Positions 18,354-25,884 of a DNA stretch of 64,000 bases are shown piece by piece. The position numbers were made by a program, and so were the translations under genes. Source of the stretch: Alloprevotella sp. oral taxon 473 str. F0040 (GTDB taxonomy: Bacteria > Bacteroidota > Bacteroidia > Bacteroidales > Bacteroidaceae); assembly GCF_000318095.2 (NCBI RefSeq), contig NZ_KB290710.1, forward strand, positions 174,326-238,325. The letters are read 5' to 3'. The notes under the pieces were generated by a model. That model had not been told where the DNA came from. It searched no databases and saw nothing but the letters and a program-made list of their open reading frames with translations. Every line of letters starts with the position of its first letter. The first letter of the stretch is position 1.

Positions 18354-18974
18354 TTAGCGCACAAAGACTTTCTTACCTCCTACGATGTAGAGACCTTGTG
18401 GGAGAGCAGAAGGTTGAAACTGGGTTTGCACCAAGCGACCGCTGAGGTCATAAACAGCTTGTTGCGCGAAGGATGGAACAGCCACGCGGTTCACACTCGT
18501 GGGCACTGCGAGGATTTCTGCAACATTGAAGACATAGTCTCCCACTTCTTCCAAGAGTTGGAAAGCTCCTCTCCATACGAGCCAAGTATTGGGCTCCAGT
18601 TTATGAAGTTGCTCCAATACAGATTGACCAGAAGCTGGGAGAATGCGTGGCACCACGTTTGTGTTTTCTGCACCTTCTTCAAATTTCACAGTGGCAGTGT
18701 CGCCAATGGCGAAGAGGAAATCCGTGGCTTGCACTTCCTCTTTGGGAGTTTTGCCATTGGCACCGAAGCCTGCAAAACGTTCCACAAGGTAAAACTCTTG
18801 ACCATTTTCCAAGAGGTTCATCCATAGTTCTTCGTTTCCTGTGATTTCCACCACATTGTAAGGATTGTCCTTCGTGCCGTTGCCAGCTTTTTTAGGAGTT
18901 TGAGCTACGGCTACTGCGGAGGAAAGGCTCACAAAGAGCGAGAGGAAGAGCAATTTCAGTGTAGAAAGTTGCAT
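18354..18974 (-). CDS. Small secreted protein with OB-like domain and short sorting-type C-terminal tail
   Basis: A 206-residue protein with a signal peptide ending near AVAVAQ. The mature part begins GNGTKDNPYNVVEI, the opening pattern of DUF6359-like OB-fold domains. The C-terminus, VYDLSGRLV ... LPQGLYIVGGKKVFVR, resembles the short type IX secretion (Por) sorting tail seen in Prevotella-like species. It is the smaller partner of the next gene, with which it shares the N-terminal motif and the tail but little else. Substrate and role are not known; surface attachment or secretion is inferred from the tail. Confidence 0.75.
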   Translation of the reverse strand: MQLSTLKLLFLSLFVSLSSAVAVAQTPKKAGNGTKDNPYNVVEITGNEELWMNLLENGQEFYLVERFAGFGANGKTPKEEVQATDFLFAIGDTATVKFEEGAENTNVVPRILPASGQSVLEQLHKLEPNTWLVWRGAFQLLEEVGDYVFNVAEILAVPTSVNRVAVPSFAQQAVYDLSGRLVQTQFQPSALPQGLYIVGGKKVFVR

Positions 18975-19114
18975 AGGCTAAAAGCGATTTATAGGTGAAT
19001 ATATGGGTAGACTATGTAAGAATTTGGCTGCCACTCCACTTTGCTACATCCAAACCGATGGCTCACGAAGAGTTTTTCTTAGTTTGTATGCTCTGCGCTC
19101 AGACTCTCTAGCGA

Positions 19115-20161
19115 CTAGTGATTCAAAATCTTCTTTCCGTTAATCACGTAGATGCCTTGTGGGAGAGAAGAAAGTTGGGCAGCTCTGCCCACTTTTCGGC
19201 CGTTGAGGTCGAATACGTCCGAGGGAGTTGTGGTGATGAGGCTAGAAATGGTGCGAAGAGCAGTGAGTGTCTTAGGAGTGAGTGAGAGAAAATGAGTATC
19301 TTCAAGCTGCAAAGCTTCCTTCAAAATTTGAATTTTGTGGTAGTCGAGTGCCAGATAAATCTCTGTAGGGCGTTTGAAATCAATATATTGCCCATTGTTT
19401 TCCCCGAGTTCAAAGCCCACTCTACCCACTTCTACAACAAATCGGTAGAAGGTGTGGTTCATATCTGGTGTGCGAGTGACTCCTGAGCGAAGCATCGTCT
19501 TGTGATAGGGAAGATTACTCTTTTGATTTATCAGCGTCACAGGATAAGTGCCAGGTTCACCCACGAGCAGAAAGGCAGAATAGTCGAATTTGCTGCCTGC
19601 AATGGTGGTGTGAGCAGGGAACGTCTCTGTGAGGAGTTTGCGTTCTTGTGGGTAAATGTAGGGAGAAACCAGCTTGATATCTGAATTGCGGAGCATGAAA
19701 GTACCTTTTGTGGCAAAACCTCCGATACCTTGATCACCGATAACAGCACGATAAGCTCCGTCCAATGTTTCGGCAACGAAGACGTATTCTCCACGTTCAT
19801 CATATCTCTTGCCACCTTCATAGATGAAATAGCCATGTATGAGCCAGTCGGTCTTAGAGTCTGCCCATTCGAGTCCGCGAACAAACTGCTCGGCGCGCAC
19901 GATGATGGGATATTCAGCCGTGCCCACGATGAAGTTGTCGCCCACTCGGTGCTGAGGAGTGGCCTCTTTGAGGCTGTTGCCGAAGCCGATGAAGTTCACC
20001 TTGATGAAGACATCCTCTTGCGTTTTAGCGAGAGCATCTCGGTTTTCGAAGGCTTCTTGCGCAGTATAGGGTGACTGAGGAGTCCCATTGCCTGCGAATG
20101 CGGCGAGAGTGACGAAGGTTATAGCGACAAAAGTAAGGAATTTTCGAATAAAATGTTGCAT
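19115..20161 (-). CDS. Secreted protein with OB-like domain and short sorting-type C-terminal tail
   Basis: A 348-residue protein with a signal peptide ending near LAAFA and a mature N-terminus GNGTPQSPYTAQEAF, the DUF6359-like opening also found in the downstream neighbour. A middle region of about 150 residues (FMLRNSDIKLVSPYIYPQ onward) is beta-rich and unrecognised. The C-terminus VFDLNGRKV ... LPQGIYVINGKKILNH is a type IX-like tail. It is probably transcribed with the smaller paralogue 140 bases downstream. A well-formed promoter lies about 340 bases upstream, implying a long leader if used. Confidence 0.75.
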   Translation of the reverse strand: MQHFIRKFLTFVAITFVTLAAFAGNGTPQSPYTAQEAFENRDALAKTQEDVFIKVNFIGFGNSLKEATPQHRVGDNFIVGTAEYPIIVRAEQFVRGLEWADSKTDWLIHGYFIYEGGKRYDERGEYVFVAETLDGAYRAVIGDQGIGGFATKGTFMLRNSDIKLVSPYIYPQERKLLTETFPAHTTIAGSKFDYSAFLLVGEPGTYPVTLINQKSNLPYHKTMLRSGVTRTPDMNHTFYRFVVEVGRVGFELGENNGQYIDFKRPTEIYLALDYHKIQILKEALQLEDTHFLSLTPKTLTALRTISSLITTTPSDVFDLNGRKVGRAAQLSSLPQGIYVINGKKILNH

Positions 20162-20504
20162 CTAATAGTCTTTTTAATCAATTAAATTGTAATATGTCTG
20201 TGAAATGTCTAGTTAGAGTTTGCAAAATTCACTAATTTCAAAGAGGGATATGCGTATATTCCTATGTCAAAAAAGTGTTTTTTCTAGACAAATGCTTTAC
20301 TTTTTGGTTTGACATGTAGAATATGTCTGCAGAAATTCTTTTCAAATCATCTCAGTGATGAGTGTAATGCTCCTACCTTATGGACGAGTGAATAAATATT
20401 GCGCCCTTTTCATCTGCATCGCTTGGCCAGCGATGGAAATAATGATAGAAAAAGAGTGATGGATGGAGAAGAGTTGTGAGGGAGGAAATTCTGTGTTGTA
20501 ATTG

Positions 20505-20535
20505 CAAAATTACGATTTTCGACTGGTTTGTGCAA
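20505..20535 (-). promoter_or_regulatory. Bacteroidetes-type promoter, minus strand
   Basis: TAATTTTG (20512-20505) with TTG at 20535-20533 and a 20-base spacer. The first downstream gene is the 348-residue secreted protein, whose leader would be about 340 bases long. Confidence 0.55.
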
Positions 20536-20743
20536 TACTTAATAATGAGGATTAGCAGTAAAATAGCTTGATTTATAGATGGATATGTTTTTTTAATTCG
20601 TCATTATAGATTACAAACTCCGAGTTCAAGGGCTGAATCGAATGAGGAGTATCGGAGAAATATGCTTGTTATTTTCGAGGTATTTCAGGATAAAAAGCAT
20701 CCGTGTAGGCGTAGATGACACTGCGCATCTCTCATACGTGCAA

Positions 20744-20848
20744 AAAAACTCCGAGACTTCTCAGAAAATGTCGGAGATTTTCTGAAAAGTCTCGGAGAAC
20801 TTTTGAAAAAAGTCGGAGTTTTTAGGAGCAACTCTCGGAGAGTTTATG
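20744..20848. repeat. 21-bp minisatellite, five units, 3' of radA
   Basis: The hexamers TCCGAG, TCGGAG, TCGGAG, TCGGAG start at 20750, 20771, 20792 and 20813, exactly 21 bases apart; a fifth TCGGAG at 20135+700 (20835) is one base late. Each is preceded by an A-tract and followed by a T-rich run, so each unit is a near-palindrome. The array ends 18 bases before the radA stop codon side and could fold in the radA 3' transcript. Confidence 0.85.
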
Positions 20849-20865
20849 TGACACCCCTTGATGCT

Positions 20866-22284
20866 CTAGCCAAAAAGTTCGCGCAGAGCAGCCTCGACTC
20901 TCGACACGGGCACTAATTCAATCCCTGTGAATTGGTGGCGATCGAGCGATTTCATATTTTGCTCCGGGAGGAGAAAACGGGTGAACCCTAACTTTTGGGC
21001 TTCGGCAATGCGGCGATCTATGCGAGTCACAGGGCGAATCTCACCGCTGAGTCCGCATTCGCCAGCCATGGCCACGGAGCGATCTATGGGTGTGTCCACG
21101 TTGCTCGACAGCACAGCGGCAATGACACTGAGGTCTATGGCAGGGTCGGTGACGCGGATGCCGCCTGCGATGTTGAGAAACACGTCTTTAGCCCCGAGCT
21201 TGAAGCCCACGCGCTTTTCCAGCACGGCAAGGAGCATGTTGAGTCTGCGAAGATCGAAGCCCGTGGCCGAACGTTGTGGCGTACCGTAGGCAGCTGTTGA
21301 AACGAGAGCTTGGGTTTCGATGAGGAAAGGTCGCACGCCTTCGAGAGCAGCACAGATGGCCACGCCCGAAAGTGGTTCACCGCCTTGGGTGAGCAGGAGT
21401 TCGGAGGGATTGTCTACAGGGCGCAATCCCGATTGGTTCATCTCGTAGATGCCCAGTTCTGAGGTCGATCCAAATCTGTTTTTGATGCTGCGTAAGATGC
21501 GGTAGAAATAGTGGCGGTCGCCCTCAAATTGTAGCACGCAGTCGACGATGTGTTCTAGCACTTTAGGCCCTGCGATGCTGCCCTCTTTGGTGATGTGGCC
21601 GATGAGGAGCACAGGGACGTTGTTGTCTTTGGCATATTTGAGCAGCGCAGTGGCACATTCGCGGATTTGGGTCACACTGCCAGGAGAGGATTCCACACTC
21701 TCCGTTTGCATGGTCTGCACGGAGTCCACGATGAGCAGCTCAGGTTGCACGGCTTTCACCTGTTCCAAAATCACTTCTAGGCGAGTTTCGCAAAAAAGTA
21801 GTGGTTCTTCGCCAGCTGCAGTGGTGGGATTGCCTTGAGTTTGTGGGGAAGTGCTGAGACGATCAGCGCGCAGTTTGATTTGTCGCTCACTCTCTTCACC
21901 ACTCACATAGAGGATGCGGCGGTCGCTCATGCGCAGCACGGTCTGGAGCAGCAGTGTAGACTTACCGATCCCTGGTTCACCTCCCAAGAGAATCAGGCTG
22001 CCTGGGACGATGCCACCGCCCAACACGCGGTTGAGCTCTGCATCGTGTGTGTCATAGCGTTCCTCTTCGGTGGCGTTGATTTCTGAAAGTCGCTGCGGTT
22101 TGCTGCGCTGCCTGTCCAGTCCTGCCGAGACCACAGCAGCTGCGCCCCTGCTAGGTGAGGCTACGGGGGAGATGTTGACTTCTTTGAAGGTGTTCCATTG
22201 TCCGCACGATGGGCAACGCCCCACCCACTTGGGAGAGTCGTAACCACAGTTGTCGCAGACATAGGCAGTTTTGGCTTTGGCCAT
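20866..22284 (-). CDS. radA: DNA repair protein RadA
   Basis: A 472-residue RecA-like ATPase that helps process recombination intermediates and branch migration. The N-terminal zinc finger has Cys10, Cys13, Cys24 and Cys27. Walker A is GEPGIGKST at 102-110, the RadA-specific KNRFG motif is at 268-272, and the C-terminal third is the Lon-protease-like domain (FDLRRLNMLLAVLEKRVG, DPAIDLSVIAAVLSS). Length and all motifs are normal. A MerR-type regulator gene lies 79 bases upstream in the same direction. A 21-bp repeat array follows the gene. Confidence 0.96.
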   Translation of the reverse strand: MAKAKTAYVCDNCGYDSPKWVGRCPSCGQWNTFKEVNISPVASPSRGAAAVVSAGLDRQRSKPQRLSEINATEEERYDTHDAELNRVLGGGIVPGSLILLGGEPGIGKSTLLLQTVLRMSDRRILYVSGEESERQIKLRADRLSTSPQTQGNPTTAAGEEPLLFCETRLEVILEQVKAVQPELLIVDSVQTMQTESVESSPGSVTQIRECATALLKYAKDNNVPVLLIGHITKEGSIAGPKVLEHIVDCVLQFEGDRHYFYRILRSIKNRFGSTSELGIYEMNQSGLRPVDNPSELLLTQGGEPLSGVAICAALEGVRPFLIETQALVSTAAYGTPQRSATGFDLRRLNMLLAVLEKRVGFKLGAKDVFLNIAGGIRVTDPAIDLSVIAAVLSSNVDTPIDRSVAMAGECGLSGEIRPVTRIDRRIAEAQKLGFTRFLLPEQNMKSLDRHQFTGIELVPVSRVEAALRELFG

Positions 22285-22363
22285 GATAGAATCGTTAGTC
22301 GTTAGAAATCAAACATTCAGAAAGAGGTAGTCAGGAGAGTGCTCGAAGCAGTAGGCTATGGGC

Positions 22364-22711
22364 TTATTCCAAATCGCCAAGAGCCGCTTTGAGTTCCACG
22401 AGTTCGGAGCGGATGGAGCGCAGCCGGTCAATCACCTCGGCAGACTGCACCTCACCCTCTTTGTTTTTGCGGAGGGCTTCGCGGGCGGCTTCAATGCGCA
22501 AGCCACGGACTTTGACGAGATTGTAAATCACCTTGATGGTTTCAATGTCGTCTTTGGTGTATTGTCGCACTCCACGCCCCCCCTTTTTAGGAGAAATCTG
22601 AGGAAACTCTCGTTCCCAAAAGCGAAGGAGTGTGTCGTTGACCCCGAGCATTTCGGCCACTTCTCCGATGGAGTAATAGAGTTTGTATTTAGGTTCTTTG
22701 GACAATGCCAT
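22364..22711 (-). CDS. MerR-family transcriptional regulator
   Basis: A 115-residue protein when started at the ATG at 22711 (MALSKEPKYKLYYSIGEVA); an upstream ATG at 22759 would add 16 residues unlike the family and lies within a hairpin. The winged-helix HTH reads YSIGEVAEMLGVNDTLLRFWEREF, then RQYTKDDIETIKVIYNLVK, followed by a short helix. No effector-binding or metal-binding cysteine domain is present, so the signal is not evident. This short MerR type is found throughout Bacteroidetes. It sits directly upstream of radA. Confidence 0.88.
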   Translation of the reverse strand: MALSKEPKYKLYYSIGEVAEMLGVNDTLLRFWEREFPQISPKKGGRGVRQYTKDDIETIKVIYNLVKVRGLRIEAAREALRKNKEGEVQSAEVIDRLRSIRSELVELKAALGDLE

Positions 22712-22743
22712 AATTTTAGATAGTGATGTGAGGAAAAGTGTGT

Positions 22744-22786
22744 GCGCCATTGCCCTCAATCCCTAGGAGATTGACGACAATGGCGC
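22744..22786 (-). terminator. Strong hairpin between the DUF3472 gene and the MerR gene
   Basis: GCGCCATTG and CAATGGCGC (9 bp) enclose TCAATC and GATTGA (6 bp). It lies 136 bases beyond the stop of the upstream gene and 33 bases before the MerR start, without a U-tract. Either a terminator or a leader structure. Confidence 0.45.
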
Positions 22787-22921
22787 GATCACGATCGCAC
22801 AAAGTGTGCTACAAATTTACGTTTTTCTCGTGACGTGTGCAAATTTGCCTCCTTTTCCTCCTAGAAGCGTGGGGAGTTTGGAGAGAATTGTGCTCGTCAC
22901 TGGGACATATCAGAGGAAGCA

Positions 22922-25669
22922 TCAATGCGTTTGCACGGATTTTCCCTGCTTTGAAATCACCACTTGTCCAGCTGTAGGAGTGGTGATGCGACGTCCCGAA
23001 AGGTCAAAAAGAGCTGCTGAAGCATCATTAGGATTTGCACTGGCATCTGCCGCAGAATGGAGACTTCCGATGCCAGTGGGTACCACAAATTTTCCAGTTT
23101 TGAGATAATCGCGAAGGGCTTTCACGAGTGCTGCTTTGGGCTGGAGATAGAGATTCTCAAAGATGCGCCAAGCCGCTCCCAGAGTGCCTTTCCCTGTAAG
23201 CTCTTGTCCTTCTGGAGCAGTGGGATGTGCCACTAGAGGAGAACGCTTGCCGGTGGTGTTGCTCAGTGAGAAGCCGATGCCTCTGCGACTGATTTGTATC
23301 TTCACTGGAGTTTCGCTCATTGTTGCAGCCGCGTCACCGTTGCCAGGTTGGAGGAATTGGCCAGACTGTAGGTTGTATACCACATATTGTGCGGGGTTTC
23401 CTGAACGATCGTCCCCAACAATGAGCCAGTTGGCGGTAGCATCTGTGACACTTGTGGCTTGCTTGTAAGCCTCTTGGGCATCTTTCACCATCTTCTCATC
23501 GACATTGCGGAGAGAGGGTGAGGCAGACTTGAGAGGTTGTACGAGAGTGCCCGACACTTCAGCATTGGTGAGCACATAGCAACGCTCGGCATTGAGCGAA
23601 CTCAATTTGTCGATAGGCACGTATTTTATGACTTTCCCCTTCTGGGCAAGAGAGACGAGGGCGTGGGAAAGCTCTTTCTCAGTGGCGGTGTTGAGGCGAT
23701 CATTCACCTCACCAAGGTATTTTTCCACATCAGTCTTGGGATAATGATTCCACTGATCGGCTTTAGCATATTGTTCTGCTACAAGTTCACGAAGGCGGTC
23801 GGGATTCTTGCCCTCAAATTTCACCTCTGCTATAGCCATAAAGCCCTCGCCTTGGCCATATCCTTCGGTAAATCGCAAGCGCAGACCTTGACCGTCGCTC
23901 AATTTTAGGGTTTGGGTGAGGATAATCTCTTGTTGATCTGCATTGGCTAAGCCATAAACGCCTTGAGTTTTCCAACCGCCCATAGGATCTGCCACTTGTA
24001 CGCTCACAGTGCGTGCGCGATAGTTGCTGCTAGAATGCTTAGCTTCATTGAGCAGTACGATGCGACTGAGTTGAACTTCCCCTTGGTGTTTGAAGTCTAT
24101 GTAGTGTGGATAGTGGTTGTGCGTTTTGCTCATCCATTCTGAGTGCCAGAAGGTGCCCAGTTTGCCATCGAGGACAAAGGCTGCTCGGCCATTGTCTTTC
24201 TCACCTACGGTTTCTTCTGAACTAAATCCTGTCACCTTCCATTCCTTTTGAGGGATCTCGGTGTAGACATCCGATAAGAGAGCATTCATGCGCTGAATGT
24301 CTTGTCTTTGGATGGCTGGTGCTACGTATTGAGCATGGAGTTGCGCGAGAGCCTCATCCGAAGGGAGGAAGTCACCAGGTTGAAGATATTTCAGAGTGAT
24401 GGGAGTTCCAGCTTTGGGTTCTATGTATCCGCCAGATTGCATGTAGGCTGCTGGTTCACCATCGTAGACCATTTGAGTTTGGTATCTATCATTGCGCGCA
24501 CCTTTGTCTGTGCCACCATCGGTGTGACCAAAGTGAAATTGGTTGCGGTTGAACCATTCTCCGCCAAGCATAGAGCGAGTGAAGACGCGACGATAGTAGG
24601 CTTTGTGGGGCATGTGTCCTTGGCTGGTGGCACCACGTGTGAACTCTTCGAGGAAAGAGTTGAAACCACTGCCGAAATACTGCACCTGTCCTGCCATGCG
24701 CTGGGAGGAGATGTAGTGCCACTTGTCGTCGATGCCGCGCACATTGTACCAAGCGGAGATGATTGTATTTTCGTAGTTGGAGCCATCTTTGAGTTGGATT
24801 TGCTCAGGTTGCACATTGAGCAAGAATCTCACCCAATGTCCGGGCTTCCAGTAGTCACCATTGAGGAGCACATGGACACCAGTGCCTTCGCCACCAAAGC
24901 GTTCTGCTACCGTGCGTTTGAGCGTACTGTCGATGGCTATGACGCCACTTCGTTTGTAGCCTGCGAGTGAGGCATCACTGTCTGTGTCGCCATTGTCCCA
25001 CGTGGAGAAAATCACCGTGTGGTTGGTTTTGCCATCATCCATCTTTCCGTTGTTCTGAATACCAACGTAGCCTTTCGCAAAGCCGAAAGCCTCGACATAA
25101 GTGCCTTTGTAGTCTGCATCGTCTGGGATTTGAACTTCGTTGTAAATCCAATTGAAGGAATCGCCAGCAGGGAGTTTACCATTGCTGCTTCCAAACCCGT
25201 TGAGGTGGAGAGAGGGGACGCTGCGCCATGCGGCTAGATATACGGCATTAGCTCCCTTGGCATCAGTGGAGGAGATGGTGAAGTCGTGGAGTTCAGAATA
25301 AGGCTGTGCGCCGCGCAGCACGAAACGATACCAACCGTCTGCAGGTGCTCGGAAGGTAAAGTCGTTGGCTGGCTGCGCGGTGGCAATGTCTTGAGCTTTG
25401 TCCATCTGCGCCACGTCGATGGTGCCGCGATTGGTGGACTTTACTGTGAAAGTGCCTTTGGGGAATCGGATGTACCACGCAGGCATGTAGCCTTCCATCG
25501 GATAGTGGGAGGAATAGCCCACGCGTTCAGTGCTTTTCATTTGTTTGTCGAGGATGTAACCTCCGGCAGTACCTTGATTTTGCACGCTAATTTTCCACGT
25601 TGTAGCCGTTTGCGCGAGCATCATACTCGAGCATCCCATACAGAGGAGGGAGAGTAATGTTTTTTTCAT
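22922..25669 (-). CDS. Secreted DUF3472 protein with discoidin-like (F5/8C) domain and sorting-type tail
   Basis: A 915-residue protein from the ATG at 25669 (MKKTLLSLLCMGCSSMMLAQ is a signal peptide); an upstream start at 25723 would place 18 polar residues before it. Residues about 20-130 resemble DUF5077, and about 150-430 DUF3472 (NWIYNEVQIPDDADYKGTY, FSTWDNGD). A discoidin-type carbohydrate-binding domain follows at about 505-640 (AAFVLDGKLGTFWHSEW, RARTVSVQV). A helical region, a beta domain and a short FDLSGRRITTP ... tail close the protein. The domain set suggests binding or processing of host or plant glycans at the cell surface. The tail ends VVISKQGKSVQTH and is weaker than in the other secreted proteins. 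Confidence 0.8.
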   Translation of the reverse strand: MKKTLLSLLCMGCSSMMLAQTATTWKISVQNQGTAGGYILDKQMKSTERVGYSSHYPMEGYMPAWYIRFPKGTFTVKSTNRGTIDVAQMDKAQDIATAQPANDFTFRAPADGWYRFVLRGAQPYSELHDFTISSTDAKGANAVYLAAWRSVPSLHLNGFGSSNGKLPAGDSFNWIYNEVQIPDDADYKGTYVEAFGFAKGYVGIQNNGKMDDGKTNHTVIFSTWDNGDTDSDASLAGYKRSGVIAIDSTLKRTVAERFGGEGTGVHVLLNGDYWKPGHWVRFLLNVQPEQIQLKDGSNYENTIISAWYNVRGIDDKWHYISSQRMAGQVQYFGSGFNSFLEEFTRGATSQGHMPHKAYYRRVFTRSMLGGEWFNRNQFHFGHTDGGTDKGARNDRYQTQMVYDGEPAAYMQSGGYIEPKAGTPITLKYLQPGDFLPSDEALAQLHAQYVAPAIQRQDIQRMNALLSDVYTEIPQKEWKVTGFSSEETVGEKDNGRAAFVLDGKLGTFWHSEWMSKTHNHYPHYIDFKHQGEVQLSRIVLLNEAKHSSSNYRARTVSVQVADPMGGWKTQGVYGLANADQQEIILTQTLKLSDGQGLRLRFTEGYGQGEGFMAIAEVKFEGKNPDRLRELVAEQYAKADQWNHYPKTDVEKYLGEVNDRLNTATEKELSHALVSLAQKGKVIKYVPIDKLSSLNAERCYVLTNAEVSGTLVQPLKSASPSLRNVDEKMVKDAQEAYKQATSVTDATANWLIVGDDRSGNPAQYVVYNLQSGQFLQPGNGDAAATMSETPVKIQISRRGIGFSLSNTTGKRSPLVAHPTAPEGQELTGKGTLGAAWRIFENLYLQPKAALVKALRDYLKTGKFVVPTGIGSLHSAADASANPNDASAALFDLSGRRITTPTAGQVVISKQGKSVQTH

Positions 25670-25736
25670 GGAGCAGTGTATTTCAAAGTGTCGATGCAAG
25701 ATGTGAGTTGTACGATACGACACAAAAGTAATAAGG

Positions 25737-25768
25737 CAAATTTAGTTAATCTGTCTAGAACTGCCAAA
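25737..25768 (-). promoter_or_regulatory. Bacteroidetes-type promoter for the DUF3472 gene
   Basis: TAAATTTG (25744-25737) with TTTG at 25768-25765 and a 20-base spacer, about 68 bases before the chosen start codon. A second -7-like box TACTTTTG lies at 25730-25723. Confidence 0.6.
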
Positions 25769-25884
25769 CGTCTTAATCTATTTATCATCTGTTATCACAT
25801 AAAGGCTGGCGTGAAATCACGCATTTTATCCTTGTATATAGATGCGTTGATGCAGAGAAGCAACATGCGTAAAAATTTTGTAGC

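Larger units (their letters stand above)
20162..20865. other. 704-bp intergenic region between radA and the secreted protein genes
   Basis: No gene seen. It holds the minus-strand promoter near 20.5 kb and a 21-bp minisatellite near 20.75-20.85 kb immediately downstream of radA. Confidence 0.6.

Noticed and set aside
20744..20848. Simple intrinsic terminator for radA
   Set aside because: Pairing is possible, but the exact 21-base periodicity over five units and the copies elsewhere are not explained by a terminator alone.
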